Assembly (NCBI GenBank): GCA_947457075.1
Contig: CANGUG010000002.1
Coordinates: forward strand, 62,001-126,000
DNA: 64,000 bases
Reading direction: 5' to 3'
DNA from: Bacteroidota bacterium
Lineage (GTDB): Bacteria > Bacteroidota > Bacteroidia > Chitinophagales > Chitinophagaceae
A program made the translations under genes and the position numbers. Under the pieces are notes generated by a model. That model was not told the DNA's origin. It made no database searches and saw only the letters and a list, made by a program, of their open reading frames with translations. Below, one piece after another: positions 53,646-62,488 of this stretch (the first letter of the stretch is position 1; each line of letters starts with the position of its first letter).

Positions 53646-54059
53646 ATGAATAAAAAACCATCCGTACATTTATTTAAGAGTTTCTTGCTTTTTTGCATTG
53701 CCGCCTGCTTATTAATCACCACTGCTCCTTTTGGTTTTTTGTATGCATTGCTGCGTCAAATTATTTTTCAAAAAGTAAAAACATTGAATTTGTTTTTTAT
53801 GGAAGTGGCCCTTGTGTTGGATCAGGCGGGTAATGTTATTATGCAGTATTTACTCAACGACCTTTTATTACAAAAGCACCCCACCACTTATTTTTTTGGC
53901 AACAAAAAAGAAACCATTAGCAGTGTGATTGGTAAAAACTACCTCACCCTTACCTTAACCCCCCTGGGCATGGCCCTCAATAGCTTCTTAAACTTCATTG
54001 ACAAAGGCCACTCCCTTAACTCCATCCTGTATGATGTAAAAGTTTGGATGAAAAACTAG
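53646..54059 (+). CDS. Small membrane protein, DQxGN / ETISS type, unknown function
   Basis: A 137-residue protein with an N-terminal hydrophobic helix (about residues 11-35, SFLLFCIAACLLITTAPFGF). A second region has the pattern LVLDQAGNV, then FFGNKKETISSVIGKN and FLNFIDKGHSLNSI. I recall small proteins with DQxGN...GxxxETxSSxxGKN...DxxH motifs in bacterial and phage genomes, without an assigned function. The gene is divergent from the caspase gene and convergent with the beta-helix lipoprotein. It may be a remnant or cargo of mobile DNA; nothing else phage-like is nearby. Confidence 0.6.
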   Translation: MNKKPSVHLFKSFLLFCIAACLLITTAPFGFLYALLRQIIFQKVKTLNLFFMEVALVLDQAGNVIMQYLLNDLLLQKHPTTYFFGNKKETISSVIGKNYLTLTLTPLGMALNSFLNFIDKGHSLNSILYDVKVWMKN

Positions 54060-54095
54060 GCCACAGCCCTGGTTTGGGAAAGGCCCCCAAAAATG

Positions 54096-55205
54096 TTAAT
54101 ATTTGACATTATTTAATTCCAGAAAGGCAAATTTGCCCTGAAATGCACTGATAGCTGAGTTATTTTCATAACATTGAATCACCCTAATATTAGAGGCCTC
54201 TGGGTTAGTTCTGTATCCAATGCCATTTGAATAGGAGGAAGTGCAATTAGTAAAGTTAACATTTGAAGCGCCACCTACAACATCAAATGTTGCCCTAATT
54301 GGGTTGTCGCCCGCTTTGTAACCGTAACAATTTGATATTTCTATACTATCAACTTTTCCTTTTATTTGTTCAATATTTATCAATCCAACGCCGCCATATT
54401 TGCTGGTAACTTTTTTAATATTAATTTTTTTTGTTACACAATTATCATCAAATGATTGTACCAATATTGTTCCTCCTCTTTCAAAAACATTTAAGGAATC
54501 ACCCATAATTGTTACGTTATTGATATTTATATTTTGCACCCTTTCATTTCCACCACCAGCTGATTTTACTACGATTGAAGTAAATCCGCAATTATCTGCA
54601 ATTACATTTTCAATTGAAACATTACTGGTTCTAATGGCTATTCCATGAAAAAACTTTTTCACTTTTATATTGCTAATAATTATATCAGAACCAGACTGGC
54701 AAAGGATTCCGTGGTGATATCCAAAAAAGCCATCTCCAAAAATACTAATATTTGAATAGGTTTGAAATAGGGGTAAACTACCTAATCCATCTCCGCTAAC
54801 AATAGCATCGTTGTTAGTTTGTATTCCTATATTAGAAAATTTTATGTGCTTTTTATTTTTGGCATTTATGGTCCCCAATACAATCGCTCCATTGTATAAA
54901 CTATCACTCCCCATTTCAGGTTGTTTTTGTCCTATGAATTGTAGGCTATCATAAAGCACAGTAATATTTGTTTTGTATTTACCACTAGGGATAAAAATTG
55001 CCACTTTATTTTTATAGGCAAAATGCTGCGCTTTTTCAAAGGCCATTGTTTCATCCGCCACGCCATTTCCAATTGCGCCAAATTCCAAAATTGAAATACT
55101 TGGAATAGAATTGTCTTTACCTCCTTGTACAGGACCGTCATTTTTCTTACAACCAAGTGCAAGGGTAAGGATGAGCAAAAAAGGCCAATTCATCAAATGT
55201 TTCAT
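54096..55205 (-). CDS. Right-handed beta-helix lipoprotein (pectate-lyase-superfamily fold)
   Basis: The 369-residue protein has a lipoprotein signal peptide (MNWPFLLILTLALGC with the cysteine near residue 19). It then starts SISILEFGAIGNGVADETMAFEKAQHFA, the N-terminal hallmark of the pectate-lyase-3/GH28-like beta-helix. The remainder is a ladder of short beta-strand repeats with N/I/V stacks, such as ISNIKVKKFFHGIAIRTSNVSIENVIADNCGF (in parts). Catalytic aspartates of true GH28 enzymes are not obvious. It may bind or cut a surface or plant-type polysaccharide. It stands alone on the minus strand between glycan genes, with its own promoter-like element. Confidence 0.8.
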   Translation of the reverse strand: MKHLMNWPFLLILTLALGCKKNDGPVQGGKDNSIPSISILEFGAIGNGVADETMAFEKAQHFAYKNKVAIFIPSGKYKTNITVLYDSLQFIGQKQPEMGSDSLYNGAIVLGTINAKNKKHIKFSNIGIQTNNDAIVSGDGLGSLPLFQTYSNISIFGDGFFGYHHGILCQSGSDIIISNIKVKKFFHGIAIRTSNVSIENVIADNCGFTSIVVKSAGGGNERVQNININNVTIMGDSLNVFERGGTILVQSFDDNCVTKKINIKKVTSKYGGVGLINIEQIKGKVDSIEISNCYGYKAGDNPIRATFDVVGGASNVNFTNCTSSYSNGIGYRTNPEASNIRVIQCYENNSAISAFQGKFAFLELNNVKY

Positions 55206-55220
55206 AGGTCAATATATTAG

Positions 55221-55228
55221 CAAATATA
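55221..55228 (-). promoter_or_regulatory. Bacteroidota -7 element for the beta-helix lipoprotein gene
   Basis: On the minus strand the octamer reads TATATTTG, matching TAnnTTTG, 15 bases before the start codon at 55205. A clear -33 TTG is not seen at the right spacing, so the call rests on the -7 box and its position. Confidence 0.4.
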
Positions 55229-55425
55229 TTAATGAACCTTTGGAAGATCGATAATCTATCCGAATTCCATTTTTTTATCATTTAAGGCGCCTAAAACATT
55301 ACCTTTAAGGCCTAATTTCCCCCCAATTTTAATATCTTTATAGTGTAGTAAAACAGAGGCGTTTTTCGAGCTAACTTATTCATTTACTGTGACTAAGAAA
55401 GGCATTGCCTTGTAAAAATTTGTAT

Positions 55426-56070
55426 ATGTTTAAATTCAATTTGGGTTTATTTGCTATTTGCCTTGTTTTTACTGGCTGCATTAAGTCTGGATACAAGGAA
55501 ATAGTGGTGTACAATAATAATTTTAAAAGCGGTGACACCAGTTATTTAAAGGGGGCAAAAATTTGGAATTGGAATGGGCAATCCATTATTGGTAGATATA
55601 ACAATGGAGGGTTTGATGTAGAACTTACTAATTTACCCAATCATGCTGCTTTGTCAATTACGGTGGTTCCCTTTTTTCATGATAGCTGGGATGGAAGTAC
55701 AAATGTAGGAGGAATAGATGGTCCTGATATTTGGGTAATGTCCGTAGATGGAAATACTTTAGTGAATTCCACTTTTTCTAATTCTCCATGTAATAGTATG
55801 TATTGTTTACAACAATCGTATCCGTTACCATATAGCAACGTAAATAATCCACCTTTAACCAATGCAGTGCGAACCCTACCAAGTGTGGGAAATTGTAGCG
55901 GCATTGATATTACCTCGGTGTATAAAATTGTAAAAACCATTTCACATACTGGTAGCAGTGCTAAAATAAGTTTTAGAGATGCATTAGTGCAAACCAATGT
56001 GCCGGATAAACTTTGTGATGAGTCCTGGTCTATGAGTGAAATAATTGTCAAAATCATTAACACGCCTTAA
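55426..56070 (+). CDS. Lipoprotein of unknown function
   Basis: From ATG 55426 the protein has 214 residues and starts with a lipoprotein signal MFKFNLGLFAICLVFTGC (lipobox FTGC). A longer frame from TTG 55405 would add seven residues. The mature part is beta-rich: GAKIWNWNGQSIIGRYNNGGFDVELTNLPNHAALSITVVPFFHDSWDG in pieces, with four later cysteines (NSPCNSMYC, GNCSG, KLCDESW) that could form two disulfides. No family is recognised. It precedes the second glycan module by nine bases and may be part of that transcription unit. Confidence 0.65.
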   Translation: MFKFNLGLFAICLVFTGCIKSGYKEIVVYNNNFKSGDTSYLKGAKIWNWNGQSIIGRYNNGGFDVELTNLPNHAALSITVVPFFHDSWDGSTNVGGIDGPDIWVMSVDGNTLVNSTFSNSPCNSMYCLQQSYPLPYSNVNNPPLTNAVRTLPSVGNCSGIDITSVYKIVKTISHTGSSAKISFRDALVQTNVPDKLCDESWSMSEIIVKIINTP

Positions 56071-56079
56071 TTCATTTTT

Positions 56080-57327
56080 TTGAAATTTAATATTCCTGCC
56101 ATTGGGCAGTTTACGGCTATATTAATTTTAAATATCACCAACGCGTTGTTTCAACTCATGGTGATTCCATTGTTGGTTCACAATACCAATACCACATTGG
56201 TGGGCACTTACTTTTTAGTGCTTTCTTTTGGAGTATTAGCTAGTATATTTATCAATTTTGGTACTAGTCAAACGGCTGTAGTAGAAATTAGACAAGAACA
56301 AAATAAGGAAAACTATCCTACTATTGCAGCGCAAGTATTGAGTTTGCGCTTTTGGGCTTTGCTGTTTGCTTTGCTTGTTTGTAGCTTACTTCCATTTGTT
56401 GTGAACAATGGCATATATTATTTGTGCGCAATTCCATTACTACTTTCTGAATTTATCAATCCGCAATATTTTTTGATTGCAACTTACAATGTGCGAAATT
56501 ATAGTTTACTAAATGTAGCCATACGCGTTGCGGTATTTATAGCCATTTATATTTTCAGAACCCATGAACATATTGTAGCAATTGCATTATTGGTTTCAGG
56601 AACTGGTGTGTTTTTATTGCATTTAAAATATGTACAAGCCACTTTTTATATAAAAAATATTTTTAGTAACCTTCCTAGCTTTGATAAAATAAAACAACTA
56701 GTTAAAGCACAAAGTTTGGTATTAGGCAATGGGCTTACAGTGCATTTACAACAGTCCTTGTTTTTATTTGCACTTCCTAATTTTGTTACGCCTGTTTTTT
56801 TATCCGCCTACGGTTTAATTGATAAACTTATTTCAAGTGGCAGGATGATGGTGAATGCATATAGTGTAGCGGTTATGCCTCATGCTGTAGGAACGCATCA
56901 ACAAGGTTTTGATCATTGGGCGCAATTAAAAAAACAACAAAATAAAATATTAGCAGTGCTTTGTTTATGTGCAGGAGCAGTGCTGTATTTTTTCCCAGAA
57001 CAAATTTTAATTATTTTATTGTGGGGCAAAGAAGCTTCTAATGCCGATTTCTTTAACCAAGCAACGGTACTGTTAAAATTAATTGCACCAGTACCTTTAC
57101 TAATTTCCTTGAACGTTTTAAATGTGGCGGAGTTGTTATTAGAAAAAAAGTATTTCTCTTATTTTATCGCTGGAATTTTAGTTTTGTTAGTGGCTATTTT
57201 ATTTGTGGTATTTATGTATTTAGGCTTGCCTATCCAGGTTGCAGGTTATTATCCCATTATTATAGAAGGAAGTTGTTTGCTTATTTACTTTTTAATTTTA
57301 AAAGGCCTGAATAATGGGAAGCAATAA
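56080..57327 (+). CDS. Second Wzx-type flippase / polysaccharide transporter
   Basis: A 415-residue membrane protein starting with TTG, nine bases after the lipoprotein stop. It has about 12 hydrophobic helices and the flippase N-terminal pattern IPAIGQFTAILILNITNALFQLMVIPLLVHNTNTTLVGTYFLVLSFG in parts. It is distinct from the 40864 protein (different length, base composition and start region). It overlaps the downstream Wzi gene by 14 bases. It probably exports a second oligosaccharide, or replaces the first flippase for a different glycan. Confidence 0.82.
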   Translation: MKFNIPAIGQFTAILILNITNALFQLMVIPLLVHNTNTTLVGTYFLVLSFGVLASIFINFGTSQTAVVEIRQEQNKENYPTIAAQVLSLRFWALLFALLVCSLLPFVVNNGIYYLCAIPLLLSEFINPQYFLIATYNVRNYSLLNVAIRVAVFIAIYIFRTHEHIVAIALLVSGTGVFLLHLKYVQATFYIKNIFSNLPSFDKIKQLVKAQSLVLGNGLTVHLQQSLFLFALPNFVTPVFLSAYGLIDKLISSGRMMVNAYSVAVMPHAVGTHQQGFDHWAQLKKQQNKILAVLCLCAGAVLYFFPEQILIILLWGKEASNADFFNQATVLLKLIAPVPLLISLNVLNVAELLLEKKYFSYFIAGILVLLVAILFVVFMYLGLPIQVAGYYPIIIEGSCLLIYFLILKGLNNGKQ

Positions 57328-58843
57328 ATTCCTACAATCATTGATGGCCTCATTCCTGCTGCTGATGTTTGCAGCAAATAGCAATGCACAAATTGACTCG
57401 TTGATTAATAGAAAATTGAAAGACTCGCTTGTAGTAAAAGTACTTCCATTTAAAACCACCATTCAATGGGTAGGGGATCATCCCTATGATTGGAACGAAG
57501 GTTCCATGATCCTAGCTAAGGGCTATCAACAATATTTAAATGGGGGAGTAAACTTTAAATGGAAAAATGTAGAATTGCAATTGGCTCCCGAAATTGTATT
57601 GGCGCAAAATTTGCAATATGATGGTTTTAATGAAGTACAGGACAAAGTACATTGGAGAGATTATTACCGCTTCTATAATTTTATTGAGTTGCCTGAACGT
57701 ATGGGTAATACGCAGTACACAAAATTATTTGGCGGTCAATCTTTCTTAAAATATTCTTTCAAAAATACTTCTGTACAATTTTCTACTGCGAATAAATGGT
57801 GGGGACCTGGTTTTAGAAATGCTTTAATTCTTTCCAATAATGCTGCTGGATTTCCACATATTAGTTTGTCTAATAAAAAACCCATTCAAACAAAAATTGG
57901 AAGCTTTCAATATGAATTTATTTGGGGTCAATTAATCAACAATGGTCATGCTCCCCCCGCTTCGTATTTAAAATATAATGGACAACAATTGTATGCTCCT
58001 AAGGAAAATCGCAGTCGTTCTTTTCAGGCCATGCACGTTCAATATACTCCCAAATGGTTTAAAAATTTAACACTAGGTGTGGAACAATCCTTTGTACAAT
58101 ATGAGGATCAGCTGTATGGTATTGCGCAATATATTCCAATCAAAAATATTATTTATCGTTTACCTAACGAACAACTGAATCAACCCATTACCTTAACTGC
58201 CTTTTATTTTAATTATGAACTACCTGCAGTGCAAGCTAAAATTTATGGTGAGTGGGGTTGGAATTTAAATAGAACCAGTTTGCGCAATTGGTTAATACAA
58301 CCCGATAAAGGAATGGGCAATGTGTTGGGATTAAGTAAAATATTTACGAGTCAACAAAAACATTTTTGGGAATTTAAAGCCGAAATGGCCAACCTACAAT
58401 TGCTAACAGTGGCCGAACAGTTCACTACGGGAGCACCACCTAGTTGGTACCTGGGTTCCTATGTACGTCAGGGCTATACCAATAATGGAAAACTAATTGG
58501 CGCCGGCATTGGACCAGGGGGCACTTCACAAACTATTGAGCTGAATTGGCGTAGAGGCAATAACCGTATTGGTATGAGTGGGGAGCGTCGCTTGCACAAT
58601 AATGATTTTTATGTGTACTCCTTTACCAACTCAGGTGATTTTAGGCGATTTTATGTGGACTTTGCGACCAGTTTAAAAATAGATTGGACTATTGGTAAAT
58701 GGGATTTGGGTCCACGTATTACTTATGTTCAAACCAATAATTACAATTGGGAGTTGTTTCAACCAGCTACTACTTATTTTGTACCTGGTAGAGACAAACA
58801 ACAATTTATTGGTAAACTTAATTTAATCTATCATTTTAATTAG
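57314..58843 (+). CDS. Wzi-family outer-membrane capsule assembly protein
   Basis: The 509-residue protein has a signal peptide (NKFLQSLMASFLLLMFAANSNA) and a beta-barrel-like body of alternating hydrophobic strands. The typical segment STANKWWGPGFRNALILSNNAAGFPHISLSNKKPIQTKIGSFQYEFIWGQL (about residues 154-204, in parts) fits the Wzi family, as do the terminal QTNNYNWELF and final aromatic strand YHFN. It should hold or assemble capsule on the outer surface. The stop overlaps the next gene's GTG start. Confidence 0.82.
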   Translation: MGSNKFLQSLMASFLLLMFAANSNAQIDSLINRKLKDSLVVKVLPFKTTIQWVGDHPYDWNEGSMILAKGYQQYLNGGVNFKWKNVELQLAPEIVLAQNLQYDGFNEVQDKVHWRDYYRFYNFIELPERMGNTQYTKLFGGQSFLKYSFKNTSVQFSTANKWWGPGFRNALILSNNAAGFPHISLSNKKPIQTKIGSFQYEFIWGQLINNGHAPPASYLKYNGQQLYAPKENRSRSFQAMHVQYTPKWFKNLTLGVEQSFVQYEDQLYGIAQYIPIKNIIYRLPNEQLNQPITLTAFYFNYELPAVQAKIYGEWGWNLNRTSLRNWLIQPDKGMGNVLGLSKIFTSQQKHFWEFKAEMANLQLLTVAEQFTTGAPPSWYLGSYVRQGYTNNGKLIGAGIGPGGTSQTIELNWRRGNNRIGMSGERRLHNNDFYVYSFTNSGDFRRFYVDFATSLKIDWTIGKWDLGPRITYVQTNNYNWELFQPATTYFVPGRDKQQFIGKLNLIYHFN

Positions 58844-59760
58844 TGCCTAAACAATTAGCCATCGTACTTGTGAACTGGAATAGTTTTGATTTAACCAGGG
58901 ATACTATTCACTCATTGCAAAAAACGAGTTTTCAAAATTATGATTGCATTGTTGTGGACAATGGCTCGGCCGACGACTCGGCGCAACAATTGGAAAATAC
59001 TTTTCCAGAAATTATTTTGTTAAAATCAGGAATCAATAAAGGTTTTACGGGAGGCAATAATTTAGGAATGCAATATGCATTAGACAAGGGCTATGAATTT
59101 ATTATGATGCTGAACAATGATGTGGAAGTGGCACCCGATTTTTTAGCACCTTTAATTGGGAAGATGCAAAGCAACGAGCATATTGGTGCAGTGCAGCCCC
59201 TTATTTATTTTCACCATGATAAAAATTTAATTTGGAACGCTGGTACCAAATACAATCCTTGGTTGGGTATTTGTTCCACCATCGATTACAATAAGCGCGA
59301 CGACACCCATTCGGCCACTCATCAACCAAAACGCATTGACTGGATTACGGGTTGTGCTTTTATGATTCGCGCAAGTGTTTTACAAAAGATAGGTTTGTTG
59401 AAAGAAGATTTTTTTATTTACTACGAGGATGTAGATTTATCTTTTCGCATAAAAAAAGCGGGGTATCAATTGGCCTATGAACCTAGTTCGGTCATTTATC
59501 ATATTGCTGGCATGTCCCACAAAACAAAAGAAAAAGGGAAGGAAGGGTTTGTGAGTCCAAAAGTACATTTTTTGAATGCGCGCAACCGGATTTGGTGCTT
59601 AAAAGAGCATACCCCCTGGTGGGCGATACCTACGGTGGTGTTGTTTCATGCTTTTTATTTTTTTAGCATAGGATTCTATTTTATTTTTAGGGCGCGATGG
59701 CAAAAATGGCTGGCATGGAATAAAGGGATTTTGGAAGGATTAACACAGGGGCTTTCGTAA
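58843..59760 (+). CDS. Glycosyltransferase family 2 protein
   Basis: The 305-residue GT2 enzyme starts at GTG 58843, sharing one base with the Wzi stop. Key parts are LAIVLVNWNSFDLTRDTIHSL, IVVDNGSADDSAQQLE (about residues 35-50), NKGFTGGNNLGMQYAL (about 65-80), the metal-binding MLNNDVEVAPDF (about 89-100) and FIYYEDVDLSFRIKKAGY (about 193-210). The family includes rhamnosyl- and other inverting transferases. A C-terminal hydrophobic segment (about 260-285) may anchor it. Donor and acceptor unknown. Confidence 0.9.
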   Translation: MPKQLAIVLVNWNSFDLTRDTIHSLQKTSFQNYDCIVVDNGSADDSAQQLENTFPEIILLKSGINKGFTGGNNLGMQYALDKGYEFIMMLNNDVEVAPDFLAPLIGKMQSNEHIGAVQPLIYFHHDKNLIWNAGTKYNPWLGICSTIDYNKRDDTHSATHQPKRIDWITGCAFMIRASVLQKIGLLKEDFFIYYEDVDLSFRIKKAGYQLAYEPSSVIYHIAGMSHKTKEKGKEGFVSPKVHFLNARNRIWCLKEHTPWWAIPTVVLFHAFYFFSIGFYFIFRARWQKWLAWNKGILEGLTQGLS

Positions 59761-59781
59761 TTTTGATTTAACAAAACAAGC

Positions 59782-60771
59782 ATGAGTAAAATAATTATAA
59801 CAGGGGTAGCAGGTTTATTGGGGTCTAGAATGGCAGAATGGATTATTGAAAATCACCCAGAGTACACCATTATTGGAATTGATGATTTATCGGGAGGGTA
59901 CAAGGAATATGTGCCTAGTAAAGTACAGTTTCATCCAATGGATTTAAGCAAGGATACGATTGCACCTTTGTTTGAAGGAGTAAGTATCGTGTATCATTTT
60001 GCGGCCTATGCTGCCGAAGGCTTAAGCCCCTTTATTCGTAAATACAATTACAATAGTAATTTAATTGCTACTGCCAATGTGGTGAATGCATGTATTGAAC
60101 ATGGTATTGGTCGTTTGGTATTTACTTCCAGCATGGCGGTATATGGTCATGGCCAACCTCCGTTTAAAGAAACGGATCAGCCTAGTCCTATTGATCCTTA
60201 TGGAGTGGCAAAGTATGCCTGTGAAATGGATATTCAAATTGCTGCCGAACAACATGGTTTAGAGTTTTGTATTATTCGCCCACACAATGTGTATGGACGT
60301 AATCAAAATATTTGGGATCGCTACCGAAATGTTTTAGGCATTTGGATGTACCAACATATTAATGGTTTGCCTTTTACCATTTTTGGCGACGGTGCACAAC
60401 AACGTGCTTTTTCTTGCATCGACGATTGTTTGCTGCCTTTATGGAAAGCAGGCAATGATGCACGTGCTAAAAACAAAATTATCAATATCGGTAGCTGGAA
60501 ATATTGGAGCATTAAAGACGCTGCTGAAACTTTAAAGCTAGTAATTGGTAACGGTGAAATTAAACATGAGCAAGCACGCCATGAAGTGAAAGACGCACTT
60601 CCTTCTCATGAGCTTAGCGTTACTTTACTAGACTACGAAGACAAAACTACTTTGGAACAAGGATTAACCGATATGTGGCATTGGGCAAAGCAACAACCTT
60701 TGCGTCCTCAAAAATCTTGGGACAGCTATGAATTGGAAAAAGGCATTTATGGCTTTTGGAAAAATAAGTAA
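59782..60771 (+). CDS. NAD-dependent sugar epimerase/dehydratase
   Basis: The 329-residue extended SDR has IIITGVAGLLGSRMAEWIIE (residues 4-23), YHFAAYAAEGLSPFIRKYNYNSNLIATANV, FTSSMAVYGHGQPP (about 114-127) and the YGVAKYACEMD active-site block with the Tyr/Lys pair (about 139-149). It is of the UDP-glucose-4-epimerase/WcaG type, 21 bases after the glycosyltransferase. It should prepare a nucleotide sugar for the second glycan. Specificity cannot be read. Confidence 0.85.
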   Translation: MSKIIITGVAGLLGSRMAEWIIENHPEYTIIGIDDLSGGYKEYVPSKVQFHPMDLSKDTIAPLFEGVSIVYHFAAYAAEGLSPFIRKYNYNSNLIATANVVNACIEHGIGRLVFTSSMAVYGHGQPPFKETDQPSPIDPYGVAKYACEMDIQIAAEQHGLEFCIIRPHNVYGRNQNIWDRYRNVLGIWMYQHINGLPFTIFGDGAQQRAFSCIDDCLLPLWKAGNDARAKNKIINIGSWKYWSIKDAAETLKLVIGNGEIKHEQARHEVKDALPSHELSVTLLDYEDKTTLEQGLTDMWHWAKQQPLRPQKSWDSYELEKGIYGFWKNK

Positions 60772-60802
60772 TCCTGTTATTGAACGTATTTTTACATTGA
60801 CT

Positions 60803-60817
60803 ACAGTTTTAAACTGT
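60803..60817 (+). terminator. Palindrome before second Wzi gene, weak terminator-like
   Basis: ACAGTTT and AAACTGT form a seven-base inverted repeat around one central T, followed by TGG and five T residues. If the central bases open as a loop, a five-base stem remains, so termination would be partial. It could equally be an operator for the gene at 60879. Confidence 0.3.
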
Positions 60818-60865
60818 TGGTTTTTCAAACAATGATCAATTTTATTTTTTGAATTTATTTTTATT

Positions 60866-60872
60866 AAAGGAG
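60866..60872 (+). promoter_or_regulatory. Shine-Dalgarno-like AAAGGAG before second Wzi gene
   Basis: AAAGGAG lies six bases before the TTG at 60879 and is the best ribosome-binding match I noticed. It supports 60879 over the in-frame TTG at 60849. Such sites are rare in Bacteroidota, where most genes have only A-rich leaders. Confidence 0.4.
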
Positions 60873-60878
60873 CTGCGT

Positions 60879-62474
60879 TTGCTTAAGCCTTCCTTTAATT
60901 ACAAATTGGGTGTATTGCTTTTGTTGGCGCTTTGCGTAACTAAAGTAACTATGTCACAAACTATTTCCTTAGACCAGGAATTTAGAAATGACCAAACACG
61001 TCGTTTACAATTGTTGGGACAAAAGGATTCACTAGGTAAACCCTTAGTGGATTCGAATTATAGTTTTATGGTGCAGCCCATTCAAATGCAAAAAGGAACC
61101 TATCCTTTAAAGTTCACCAAATCTTTTTTAGGCAAAAAAAATCCATTCATACAATTGGCTTTATTGCCGGTACAAATCAATCAACAATGGGTTTCCAGTA
61201 TTCCATTCCAGGAATTAGATGGGCCCATGCTTGCTAGTAGCGGTTATCAGGTAATGGCTTCGGCAGGAGTGTTTACCAAAATAGGACCGCTCACTATTCA
61301 ATTGCAACCTCAATGGGTGAGCGCAGCAAATAAAGACTTTGCCAATACTACCGGTACACCCAATTTTCAAAAAATGTATTGGGGCAATTCAAGTGTTCGT
61401 TTAAATGCAGGCCCCGCTTCCTTAGGGATTAGCTCCGAGAATATTACATGGGGTCCTTCGGTATTTAATCCTTTTATGATGAGCGCGCATGCGCCTGGCT
61501 TTATTCATGCAACATTTAATAGCAGGCGTCCACTTAAAACGCCCATTGGTAATTTTGAATGGCAAATTATTGGCGCTTTCTTAGATCCTATGGATCCGGC
61601 CTATCAAAATTTAGCAGAAGTTTCTTCTGCTACTGCTCCTGGCAGAAGGTATTACAATGGGGCATCCATTGTATATAGTCCCAAATGGATTAAAGGCTTA
61701 AGTATTGGTGTAGTGAGGGTGGTGCAGGAACCGGAAAGGGTATTGCAATTAAACAATCAGTATTTTCCTTTGTTCAATAATGTGTCACGTGCTGCCGATG
61801 CGAATTATGATATTGAACAAGACAGGGATCAGTATGGTGATTTTTTTATGCGTTACTTAATGCAACCCGCACATGCTGAATTTTATGTGGAGTGGGGACG
61901 CAACGACGCCTATTATAATTTAAGAGATGCCATTCAAAGATTAGATCATTCGCGCGCTTATACTTTAGGATTTAGAAAATTATTTAAATTGAGTGCCAAC
62001 CAAAAAAAGTATTGGCAAATCATTTCCGAATATACCCGTATGCAACAACCTCCTTCCTGGCCTTTGTTAAGTGCAGGTAGTTGGTATGTGCACAGCAGGG
62101 CCATTCAGGGCTATACCAATGAAGGACAAATAATGGGTGCTACTTTGGGCTTAGGAGGTAATGGAAAAATAGTACGCATTAGTAAAATTGACGGCCTCAA
62201 AATATATAGTCTTCAATTAAACACAGTGACACATGATGGGGTGTTTTTTGAATCTGCTTTAGCATACAGCAATCCCAGTGTAAGTAAATGGGTGGATTAT
62301 GGGTTTCGCTTTATGGCAGATATGCCATATAAAGGTTTTATCCTTTCTGGTACCCTTGGTATGAAACGCTCTTTTAATTATCAATATACCCAGCCTAGTA
62401 ACGCTACGGGATTGGGATTGAGCAACCCCAATGATTTGGATAGTTTTATTTTTAAATTAGGAATTACTTTTTAA
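60879..62474 (+). CDS. Second Wzi-family outer-membrane capsule assembly protein
   Basis: From TTG 60879 the protein is 531 residues (541 from TTG 60849). There is no ATG before the signal peptide LKPSFNYKLGVLLLLALCVTKVTMSQ. Like the 57314 gene product it is a beta-barrel-type protein with WGNSSVRLNAGPASLGISSENITWGPSVFNPFMMSAHAPGFIHATFNSRRPLKTPIGNFEWQII (in parts, about residues 170-235), which parallels the WWGPG...GFPH...KKPIQTKIGSF region of the first copy. Two paralogues in one module suggest distinct capsule-tethering roles. It is followed 14 bases later by a glycosyltransferase. Confidence 0.78.
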   Translation: MLKPSFNYKLGVLLLLALCVTKVTMSQTISLDQEFRNDQTRRLQLLGQKDSLGKPLVDSNYSFMVQPIQMQKGTYPLKFTKSFLGKKNPFIQLALLPVQINQQWVSSIPFQELDGPMLASSGYQVMASAGVFTKIGPLTIQLQPQWVSAANKDFANTTGTPNFQKMYWGNSSVRLNAGPASLGISSENITWGPSVFNPFMMSAHAPGFIHATFNSRRPLKTPIGNFEWQIIGAFLDPMDPAYQNLAEVSSATAPGRRYYNGASIVYSPKWIKGLSIGVVRVVQEPERVLQLNNQYFPLFNNVSRAADANYDIEQDRDQYGDFFMRYLMQPAHAEFYVEWGRNDAYYNLRDAIQRLDHSRAYTLGFRKLFKLSANQKKYWQIISEYTRMQQPPSWPLLSAGSWYVHSRAIQGYTNEGQIMGATLGLGGNGKIVRISKIDGLKIYSLQLNTVTHDGVFFESALAYSNPSVSKWVDYGFRFMADMPYKGFILSGTLGMKRSFNYQYTQPSNATGLGLSNPNDLDSFIFKLGITF

Positions 62475-62488
62475 GAATTCAAGCATTG

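Noticed and set aside
54073..54091. Hairpin TTTGGG/CCCAAA between convergent genes as a terminator
   Set aside because: No T-run follows on the plus strand, and on the minus strand the T-run precedes the stem, so it does not fit an intrinsic terminator.
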